Below, one piece after another: positions 6,738 to 12,783 of a stretch of 15,107 nt of DNA. A program made the position numbers and the translations under genes. Under the pieces are notes generated by a model. The model saw nothing but the letters and a program-made list of their open reading frames with translations. It was not told the DNA's origin and ran no database searches. How positions within the stretch are numbered: the first letter of the stretch is position 1; each line of letters starts with the position of its first letter. Origin of the DNA: Actinomycetota bacterium. Lineage in GTDB: Bacteria > Actinomycetota > Humimicrobiia > Humimicrobiales > Humimicrobiaceae. The stretch spans positions 1 to 15,107 of the forward strand of contig VGAU01000017.1 in NCBI GenBank assembly GCA_016870675.1, given 5' to 3'.

Positions 6738-6858
6738 CAAGTCCCCCTTCCGACACCAGTAAATTTAACAAATATGGTTGAAATTATGAAGTTAAATTAT
6801 TGAAAACATGCCACAAGCGCATGTTTTCGGGGACTTGAAAGGACGGACTGAGCCAGAG
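6738..6858 (+). repeat. Tandem repeat unit 2 (121 bases, partial), ending at the amrS start codon
   Basis: This is an exact copy of 6571-6691, including the tRNA-Leu 3' end with CCA (6738-6758) but no 5' half of a tRNA, so it is not a second tRNA gene. The match stops at 6858, and the next base begins the likely amrS ATG (6859). The hairpin of unit 1 recurs at 6803-6827. Exact identity implies a recent duplication or active homogenisation. Confidence 0.9.
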
Positions 6859-7863
6859 ATGAAAGAAGCATATCTATATAAAAAACTTGATGATAAAAAG
6901 GTGAGATGCGATCTTTGCAGCCATAGATGTCTTATTAAAGATCAAAATAAAGGTAAATGCTGTGTCAGGAAGAATATTGGTGGAACACTATACTCCCTGG
7001 TATACAGGAAATTAATTGCTGAAAATTCTGATCCGATTGAGAAAAAACCGCTATTTCACTTTTTACCTGGTACATACTCCCTGTCAATAGCAACAGTTGG
7101 ATGTAATTTTAAATGTTTTTTTTGCCAGAATTATAATATTTCTCAAAGCCCATCTGATTTGGATAGGATAGAGGGTAGGGATATCTCACCTGAAGAATTA
7201 ATAAACCATGCCCTGGCTAATGGTGACAAAAGCATTTCATATACCTATACCGAACCAACTATCTTTTTTGAATATGCTTATGATACTGCTAAACTGGCAA
7301 GTGAAAAGGGCTTAAAAAATATTTTTGTAACCAATGGGTTTATGACCAAAGAATGTATAATGATGATGAAACCATATCTGGATGCAGTAAATGTAGATTT
7401 AAAGAGTTTTTCAGAAGAAACCTATAAACGAAAAATGGGGGGGAGGTTAAAGCCTGTTCTAAATAATATTATTTTAATGAAAAAGCTTGGTATATGGGTT
7501 GAGATTACAACTCTAATAATACCGGGAATTAATAACTCCAAAGGTGAATTACAGGAAACAGCAAAATTTTTAGCTGCGATTGATAAGGGCATACCGTGGC
7601 ATATAAGTGCTTATTATCCGCAGTATAAGTCTGATATACCTCCCACAAGTGTGGAACAGATAAAAATTGCCATTGATATAGGAAAAAGTGCAGGATTAAA
7701 ATATGTTTACGGAGGAAATATTCCAGGAAACACATATGAAAACACATATTGCCCTAATTGTAATAGCATATTGATCAAGAGATTCGGGTTTTCAGTTTCA
7801 AATAATAAAGTAAAACATAATTCTTGTTCAAATTGCGGTCAAAAGATAGATGGAATATTTTAA
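6859..7863 (+). CDS. amrS: AmmeMemoRadiSam system radical SAM protein AmrS
   Basis: This radical S-adenosylmethionine protein belongs to the AmrS family, once annotated as pyruvate formate-lyase activating enzyme-like. Its reaction is unknown; family members usually occur in genomes with Memo and AMMECR1 proteins, neither of which is encoded nearby. Counting from Met at 6859 (334 residues), the [4Fe-4S] motif CNFKCFFC has Cys at 82, 86 and 89. An N-terminal cysteine cluster (17, 20, 24, 34/35; CDLCSHRC) precedes it, and a C-terminal zinc-ribbon-like set (298, 301, 323, 326) closes the protein. Conserved TYTEPTIFFEY and VTNGF follow the radical SAM barrel order. The frame is open up to an ATG at 6808, but those 17 codons lie in the duplicated tRNA flank, whereas MKEA...VRC is the normal family beginning, so 6859 is preferred. 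There is no good ribosome binding site: AAAGGA is 15 bases away. Confidence 0.9.
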   Translation: MKEAYLYKKLDDKKVRCDLCSHRCLIKDQNKGKCCVRKNIGGTLYSLVYRKLIAENSDPIEKKPLFHFLPGTYSLSIATVGCNFKCFFCQNYNISQSPSDLDRIEGRDISPEELINHALANGDKSISYTYTEPTIFFEYAYDTAKLASEKGLKNIFVTNGFMTKECIMMMKPYLDAVNVDLKSFSEETYKRKMGGRLKPVLNNIILMKKLGIWVEITTLIIPGINNSKGELQETAKFLAAIDKGIPWHISAYYPQYKSDIPPTSVEQIKIAIDIGKSAGLKYVYGGNIPGNTYENTYCPNCNSILIKRFGFSVSNNKVKHNSCSNCGQKIDGIF

Positions 7864-8047
7864 AAAGGTTAATTCTGACATTTAATCTTTAAAATTTTAA
7901 ATTTAAATATAAAAAGAATACATAAAGGCTTACCCTGTTGCCTCATTTAAAAAAGTATTCGAAAGACCATTCGTTGCCTCACCAGAAAAAGTATCTGAAA
8001 AATAATATGTTAAGGGGTAGTGATACACAGGTAGTAAGAAAGATACA

Positions 8048-9301
8048 CTATCCCTTGATATATCCGTAAGCCGGCTCATTTACTAACGTTTCCTTTCTTG
8101 CTGTCTGCTTGAGCAAATTCAGTTTAAGGAGCTTATCCTGCAGTTTTGTTATCTTTCTTTTTAGCTCTGCAGGGTTTAAGCTATCATATTCTTTCTCAAG
8201 ATTCCTCTTAATCTTATCATCAATATCGGTATATTCAAGAACTCTCCTAAAGGGAGTCCTTGCCTTATCATACTTCTTTGCCACTTTGCTTCCAGTCCTT
8301 GTCTTTGAGGATAGCTTTGTAACCGGAATAAAGAAGTTATTGTACCTGCCCAGGTAAAGGTATAGCTCATTTAAGGTATCCAGTTCCTCCTCTGTGTCAT
8401 ATCTTAGATACCCCACAGCTCTTCTAACTACCGAGTAGTTCTTCTGCTCCACATAGCAGGAATCGTTTTTCCTGTACTCCCTGGATCTGGTAAAGGTTAT
8501 CTTATTCTCCTGGCAGTAGCGGAGAAGAAGGCCGTTAATGAATTCAGAGCCGTTATCAGAATCAATTCCTGCAATGCCAAAGGGGAACCTTGCCGATACA
8601 ATTTTTATGGCCCTAAATACGTGCTTCTGGGCCTTGTTGGCCGCTGCTGCCGTCTCGTCCCAGCAGGTGGCTATATCGGTAAAATTTAGGCTCTGGGCAA
8701 AGTCTCCGGAAGAGTTACCACCGTCATGGCCCACCAGGTCACACTCGCAGAATCCAGGCTTTTTCTCATTCCACTCAGAAAACATCCTTATCGGTATCTT
8801 ACTCTTAAGAAGCGATCCTGGTTTGGTACCGGACCGGCCCTTACCCAGCCTTTGCTTATCTTTTTCAGGTTTGAGCATCCTGTCTATGGTGGATGCCGAT
8901 ATCATCAGTAGTTTTTCTCTTACCTTGTCTGTTATATTTATCTCTTTATGCTTTTCAAGCTTGGCCACCGCTTCAGCCATAAAGGGAGCAAGGCGCTTGC
9001 CGCAGATAAAGTCAAATACTACCCAGATCTTTTTTAATGCTAAAAATACATCATAGGTATATATCCTGGGCCTGGATTTTCTCTTCTTTTTTGTCTTTCC
9101 TATTACATATTTTATCCTCCTGCCGCCCATTCTTGCATATCCTATAACTTTTCCAACTTTAAGCCGCAGTATTCTTGCTGCATAGACCCGGTTGTATCCA
9201 GTGGTGGTACAAAATCCATCTAAAATCTTAGCCTTACCTTTTTTAGTAGCTTTTATATACCTATCCTGAACCTCACTGGTTACTGCCTTTCTGTGTTTCA
9301 T
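8048..9301 (-). CDS. Transposase with integrase (rve) DDE catalytic core
   Basis: This enzyme would cut and join the ends of the surrounding insertion sequence. The N-terminal part (TSEVQDRYIKATKKGKAKILDGFCTTTGYNR and onward) is a helix-turn-helix-like DNA-binding region known from rve-type transposases. The catalytic triad is visible: Asp in CECDLVGHDGG, Asp in GIDSDNGSEF, and Glu in YVEQKNYSVVRR. The KNDSCYVEQKN block is typical of this group. The frame begins at a GTG (9319), but the ATG at 9301 has AAGGA eight bases upstream, so I place the start there; ATG 9310 is also possible. Length is about 417 residues and intact. A long imperfect stem (8012-8022 with 8046-8056) spans the stop codon, followed on the coding strand by a T-rich stretch that could terminate transcription. 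The IS family (IS481- or IS1202-like) is uncertain. Confidence 0.9.
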   Translation of the reverse strand: MKHRKAVTSEVQDRYIKATKKGKAKILDGFCTTTGYNRVYAARILRLKVGKVIGYARMGGRRIKYVIGKTKKKRKSRPRIYTYDVFLALKKIWVVFDFICGKRLAPFMAEAVAKLEKHKEINITDKVREKLLMISASTIDRMLKPEKDKQRLGKGRSGTKPGSLLKSKIPIRMFSEWNEKKPGFCECDLVGHDGGNSSGDFAQSLNFTDIATCWDETAAAANKAQKHVFRAIKIVSARFPFGIAGIDSDNGSEFINGLLLRYCQENKITFTRSREYRKNDSCYVEQKNYSVVRRAVGYLRYDTEEELDTLNELYLYLGRYNNFFIPVTKLSSKTRTGSKVAKKYDKARTPFRRVLEYTDIDDKIKRNLEKEYDSLNPAELKRKITKLQDKLLKLNLLKQTARKETLVNEPAYGYIKG

Positions 9302-9320
9302 TGCCAGCATCCTTTCCACC

Positions 9321-9360
9321 CCCTATATTTAAAGATGAAGATCTTATTTTAAATATAGGG
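9321..9360 (-). promoter_or_regulatory. Stem-loop just upstream of the transposase ribosome binding site
   Basis: A perfect 10-bp inverted repeat (9321-9330 with 9351-9360) encloses a second small hairpin (9332-9336 with 9341-9345, loop GAAG). On the transposase strand the structure ends in the G-rich bases next to the GGAAAGG ribosome binding region. Folding in a long read-through transcript could limit translation. Such a protective role is known for several insertion sequences and is inferred here. Confidence 0.45.
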
Positions 9361-9456
9361 AAAGTATCCCAATTTTTTAAATAATTTTCAGATACTTTTT
9401 TTAGATGACGCAACGATACCGTTTGGGATACTTTTTAAGTGAAGCAATTCGCTTAC

Positions 9457-9485
9457 TTAACTTTTAAATAAAATTATTCTATAAT
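9457..9485 (+). promoter_or_regulatory. Predicted promoter of tRNA-Cys
   Basis: TTAACT (9457-9462, four of six -35 matches) and a perfect TATAAT (9480-9485) are separated by 17 bases. The expected start is near 9492, about 13 bases before the tRNA. The insertion sequence ends only a few bases upstream of the -35 box, leaving the promoter intact. Confidence 0.6.
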
Positions 9486-9504
9486 ATCCTCCTGTTGTTT
9501 ATAA

Positions 9505-9578
9505 GGCGGCATAGCCAAGTGGTAAGGCGGAGGTCTGCAAAACCTTTATCCCCGGTTCGAATCCGGGTGCCGCCTCCA
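9505..9578 (+). tRNA. tRNA-Cys (anticodon GCA)
   Basis: The cloverleaf is complete. The acceptor GGCGGCA (9505-9511) pairs with TGCCGCC (9568-9574). The D stem is GCC/GGC, and the anticodon stem GAGGT/ACCTT has one G-U pair. The loop CTGCAAA gives anticodon GCA, and the T stem is CCCGG/CCGGG with a TTCGAAT loop. The discriminator base is T (U), the identity element for cysteine, and the CCA end is encoded (9576-9578). Confidence 0.96.
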
Positions 9579-9736
9579 GGATTTTGTGTTAAGATGATTT
9601 TTGTGCTTCTGCAATTTATGAATTTTTTAAAAAGTAGAAGCATATAAAAATCCAGATGAGCAGTTATTAGATTTAATATCACTAAAAAATTTTAATAAAC
9701 CATTGTTATTATGTATAAATTGGAAGGAGATATGAT

Positions 9737-11071
9737 ATGGGTTACACCCAAGACGTGCTTTCAAATGTTTTAGAAAAAAATCCCGGGGAACCGGAATTTC
9801 ATCAAGCAGTAAGGGAGGTGCTTTCATCAATAGAAGCAGTATTTGAAATACATCCTGAATATGAAAAAGCAGGGATTTTAGAAAGGCTTGTAGAACCTGA
9901 AAGGCAGATAATTTTTAGAGTTCCATGGATGGATGATGATGGTAAGATAAGAGTCAACCGAGGATACAGGGTTCAATTTAATAGCGCAATAGGTCCATAT
10001 AAGGGGGGTTTGAGATTCCATCCTTCAGTAAATCTTGGAATAATAAAGTTTCTCGGGTTCGAACAAATATTCAAGAATTCACTTACGGGGTTCAGTATGG
10101 GAGGTGGAAAGGGTGGAAGTGATTTTGATCCAAAAGGTAAATCAGATGCAGAAGTCATGAAATTTTGCCAGAGTTTTATGGTCGAGCTATTCAGGTATAT
10201 TGGTCCCTGTACAGATATACCTGCAGGGGATATAGGTACCGGAGCAAGAGAAATAGGTTATATGTTCGGCCAATATAAGAGATTAAAAAATGCATTTGAA
10301 GGTGTCCTCACAGGTAAGAGCATAGAATATGGAGGGAGCCTGCTCAGAAAAGAAGCTACTGGCTATGGTCTTGTGTACTTTGTTAATAATATGTTGGAAA
10401 AAAAGGGCAAGTTAATAAAAGGAGCAAAAATAGTTATTTCAGGCTCGGGAAATGTTGCCATATATGCGCACCAAAAAATAAAAGAACTGGGCGGTATAGT
10501 GGTTGCTATGAGTGATTCAAATGGTTATATTTATAATCCTGAGGGTTTAGATTTAAATGAAATAAAAATAATTAAGGAAATAAATAATAAAAGAATTATA
10601 GAATACAAGAATAAATATCCCGATGCCAGATATAAAGAAAATTCTAAAGAAATCTGGAAGATTAAATGCGATATTGCGCTTCCATGTGCTACACAAAATG
10701 AAATAAACTCGGAAGATGCTGAAATTCTGGTAAATAATGGCTGTTATGCAGTTGGTGAAGGAGCCAATATGCCATGTACACCAGAGGCAGTAAAAATATT
10801 TTTGGAAAACAAAATATTATATGCTCCTGGGAAAGCTTCAAATGCGGGAGGAGTAGCAGTATCAGCGCTGGAAATGTGTCAGAATAGCACAAGGACACAG
10901 TGGACTGCTGAAGAAGTAGACAAAAAACTAAAAGAAATTATGTCTAATATCTTAAAAAATATCAGTATGACAGCTAAAGAATATGGGGACGAGGATAATT
11001 TGGTCACGGGTGCCAATATAGCTGGTTTTCTGAAGGTAGCCAATGCAATGCTGGCACAGGGAGTTGTTTAG
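9737..11071 (+). CDS. gdhA: Glutamate dehydrogenase (probably NADP-dependent)
   Basis: This cytoplasmic enzyme interconverts glutamate with 2-oxoglutarate plus ammonium, linking nitrogen assimilation or amino-acid catabolism to central carbon. The 444-residue length fits the hexameric bacterial class. The substrate domain shows GPYKGGLRFHPSV (86-98), FEQIFKNSLTG (108-118), MGGGKGGSDFDP (121-132, catalytic Lys 125) and DIPAGDIGTGAREIGYMFGQYK (160-181, catalytic Asp 165). The Rossmann motif is GSGNVA (236-241). The SDSNG following the second strand (259-263) resembles NADP-type enzymes, but cofactor preference is not certain. The C-terminal NAGGVAVSALEM (369-380) is conserved. A strong AAGGAG (9724-9729) lies seven bases before the ATG. 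It stands alone and converges on the next gene, and no clear terminator separates them. Amino-acid catabolism would suit the peptide importer upstream (inference). Confidence 0.97.
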   Translation: MGYTQDVLSNVLEKNPGEPEFHQAVREVLSSIEAVFEIHPEYEKAGILERLVEPERQIIFRVPWMDDDGKIRVNRGYRVQFNSAIGPYKGGLRFHPSVNLGIIKFLGFEQIFKNSLTGFSMGGGKGGSDFDPKGKSDAEVMKFCQSFMVELFRYIGPCTDIPAGDIGTGAREIGYMFGQYKRLKNAFEGVLTGKSIEYGGSLLRKEATGYGLVYFVNNMLEKKGKLIKGAKIVISGSGNVAIYAHQKIKELGGIVVAMSDSNGYIYNPEGLDLNEIKIIKEINNKRIIEYKNKYPDARYKENSKEIWKIKCDIALPCATQNEINSEDAEILVNNGCYAVGEGANMPCTPEAVKIFLENKILYAPGKASNAGGVAVSALEMCQNSTRTQWTAEEVDKKLKEIMSNILKNISMTAKEYGDEDNLVTGANIAGFLKVANAMLAQGVV

Positions 11072-11109
11072 AAAAAACTGTATTATTTTTTAAATTTACG
11101 ATTTCCACA

Positions 11110-11490
11110 TCATTCTACAATTCTGAGTTCTATTATATCTCCATCTGAAATTTTTTTAAGATCAGGAAGACTTTTATTATCTATTATTTTTCCAATAACT
11201 GTGACTGGACTTGCTGCCTGTGGTTTGTCTTTTGTGCTGGCAGGAGTTTTTCCGAAGAATATACAGAAAGCATTTCCGGGAGGCCAGTAAGCTACATAAC
11301 CTGTATCCAGGATCTCTATGCCATTTTCAAGCTCAGAATACACAGGTATTTGAAAGTATATTTCGTTACCCCATCTATTGGCTATGGATGCTATTGGCAG
11401 TTTTTTTATTATTTCTTGAGAGGTCTTTGAATCATTTAACTCAACCAGAAATTCAAAATTTTTAGAAATTATTTTAATTATTTTTTTCAT
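11110..11490 (-). CDS. Cyclophilin-like fold protein (TM1367 / Cyclophil_like family)
   Basis: This small cytoplasmic protein of 126 residues matches the Cyclophil_like family (TM1367 type) in length and layout. It has a short N-terminal beta hairpin (IISKNFEFLVELNDSKTSQEIIKKLP), then RWGNEIYFQIPV, an acidic stretch, the signature GYVAYWPPGNAFCIFFGKTP (about 64-83), and a closing VTVIGKII...LKKISDGDIIELRI. The fold resembles cyclophilin, but prolyl isomerase activity is not established and the biological role is unknown. AAGGTG, eight bases before the ATG, is a fair ribosome binding site. It lies 114 bases downstream of dinB on the same strand, so it could be read with that group or alone. 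I see no convincing promoter in the gap. Confidence 0.85.
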   Translation of the reverse strand: MKKIIKIISKNFEFLVELNDSKTSQEIIKKLPIASIANRWGNEIYFQIPVYSELENGIEILDTGYVAYWPPGNAFCIFFGKTPASTKDKPQAASPVTVIGKIIDNKSLPDLKKISDGDIIELRIVE

Positions 11491-11604
11491 TTATAACACC
11501 TTAATTCAATTTCTTTTTATCTACAATAACCATAATATATTTTAAAATAAAAATCCATAAATGATAGAAAGAACTTATAATCAGGCCTAAAGTTTTTAAA
11601 TGAA

Positions 11605-12783
11605 TTAATCCATTATTTCATCTTTATCCACTAATCTTGCTATAGTAAGCTTATCTTCACCGAATTTATCTGATATTTTGTCGATGGCTTCAGCCAAATT
11701 TTCGTCTTTCGACTCATTGGAAGATAGTAAGTTTTCCAGCATGAAAGTTGATTTCAAGTCACTTACTGAAACTCCAATCAATCTAATCTTTTTTCTCTTC
11801 AGATCAAAATTTTTAAGCAGGAGGACGGAAGATCTGTGTATGTCAAATATACCAGAAGTATATTTTTTTAAGGTTGTTCTCCTGGTAACAGTTTTAAAAT
11901 CGGAAAATCTTACTTTAAGAGTAACTGCTTTGCCCTTATATTTCTTTAGACGGAGATTTCTGGATATTTTTTGTGAAAGAAGAAGGAGTGTTGATCTCAG
12001 TATTCCAAAATCATCTATATCCTTTCTGTAGGTTACCTCTCTTCCTATTGATTTGGGCTCCTGGTTTGGTGTTACTTTCCTGTTATCAATTCCGTTTGCC
12101 ATTTTATGTATAATCCTGCCAGGCTCTCCAAACTTATTTTCAATTATTTCCAGGGGAGCGCTGGCTAGATCGCCTATGGTCTCAATTCCCATTGATTTAA
12201 GTTCCTGGTCTGTAACTCTCCCCACACCCCATATATAGGATATTGGAAGAAGCTTAACTTTTTCTAAAACTTCTTTAGTATTTTCAAGTACTGTAAGACC
12301 ATTAGGTTTTCCTATACTTGAGGCAAGTTTGGCTAAAAACTTGTTGGGTCCTATACCGGCAGAAGAGGTTAAGTTGGTCTGTTCATATATTTTGCCCTTT
12401 ATTTTTTTGGCAATTTCCAGTTCGTTTCCAAAAAGTTTCTGGCAGCCAGTTATATCCAGAAAAGCCTCATCACAGCCTATAAATTCTACAAGGGGAGTAA
12501 ACTGAAAGAATATTTCTCTTATCTGCATTGATTCCTTAAGATATTTTTCCATATTCACTGGAACAAAAATTCCTTCAGGGCATAGTCTCTTCGCTCTGGT
12601 CAAGGGCATTCCTGAATGCAAGCCGTATTTCCTTGCTTCATAAGAGGCAGATGAAATTACTCCCCTATTTAGTGGTCCACCTACTATTAGAGGTTTATTT
12701 TTATACTGGGGAGTATCCCTTTGCTCTATTTGTGCAAAGAAAGCGTCCATATCTATATGTATTATTCTTCTCAAATTTCCCAT
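11605..12783 (-). CDS. dinB: DNA polymerase IV (Y-family, translesion)
   Basis: This error-prone polymerase copies past damaged bases. It has 392 residues. The palm and finger motifs are HIDMDAFFAQIE (9-20; metal-binding Asp 11, steric gate Phe 16), SSASYEARKYGLHSGMP (44-60) and GCDEAFLDITG (103-113; Asp 105 and Glu 106, where SIDE is more usual). SAGIGPNKFLAKLASSIGKPNG (141-162) follows, then helix-hairpin-helix elements near IWGVGRVTDQELKSMGI, and the little-finger domain from about 243 (PKSIGREVTYRKDI). The clamp-binding site, usually QLxLF after the VSVSDL strand, reads only as a degenerate STFMLENL (345-352). The ATG lies inside the last codons of the upstream dnaE gene, overlapping by 13 bases with no good ribosome binding site, so the two are probably translationally coupled. 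Confidence 0.95.
   Translation of the reverse strand: MGNLRRIIHIDMDAFFAQIEQRDTPQYKNKPLIVGGPLNRGVISSASYEARKYGLHSGMPLTRAKRLCPEGIFVPVNMEKYLKESMQIREIFFQFTPLVEFIGCDEAFLDITGCQKLFGNELEIAKKIKGKIYEQTNLTSSAGIGPNKFLAKLASSIGKPNGLTVLENTKEVLEKVKLLPISYIWGVGRVTDQELKSMGIETIGDLASAPLEIIENKFGEPGRIIHKMANGIDNRKVTPNQEPKSIGREVTYRKDIDDFGILRSTLLLLSQKISRNLRLKKYKGKAVTLKVRFSDFKTVTRRTTLKKYTSGIFDIHRSSVLLLKNFDLKRKKIRLIGVSVSDLKSTFMLENLLSSNESKDENLAEAIDKISDKFGEDKLTIARLVDKDEIMD

Larger units (their letters stand above)
7934..9450 (-). mobile_element. Insertion sequence with an rve-type DDE transposase (family not assigned)
   Basis: The boundaries come from terminal motifs. The left end has TTGCCTCATTTAAAAAAGTA (from 7938) and a second copy from 7974 (TTGCCTCACCAG...AAGTATCTG). 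The right end carries the same two motifs in inverted orientation (9425-9448 and 9385-9415). The inner pair matches over about 30 bases with a few differences. GCTTAC occurs just outside both ends (7928-7933 and 9451-9456) and may be a 6-base target duplication, which sets the given edges; they could be off by a few bases. One gene is carried. Its GC content is visibly higher than that of neighbouring genes, in line with recent arrival. Confidence 0.8.

Noticed and set aside
6738..6758. Possible second tRNA-Leu
   Set aside because: Only the T-arm 3' side and acceptor 3' strand are present. The bases upstream cannot form a D arm, an anticodon arm or the acceptor 5' strand.
7934..8057. CRISPR-like repeats at the left end of the insertion sequence
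   Set aside because: There are only two diverged copies per end, in inverted orientation between ends. They are terminal motifs of the element, not a regular repeat-spacer array.
8538..9056. 172-residue frame on the + strand opposite the transposase
   Set aside because: It is antisense to an intact transposase with a complete DDE triad. Its residues show no recognisable family, and it is explained by the higher GC content of the element.
9601..9643. Terminator after tRNA-Cys (TGCTTCT with AGAAGCA)
   Set aside because: The stem is only 7 bp with a loop of about 25 bases, and no T-run follows.
9479..9682. 67-residue - strand frame across tRNA-Cys
   Set aside because: It is the complement of the tRNA and its flanks, which fold as a complete cloverleaf. 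The protein has no recognisable features.
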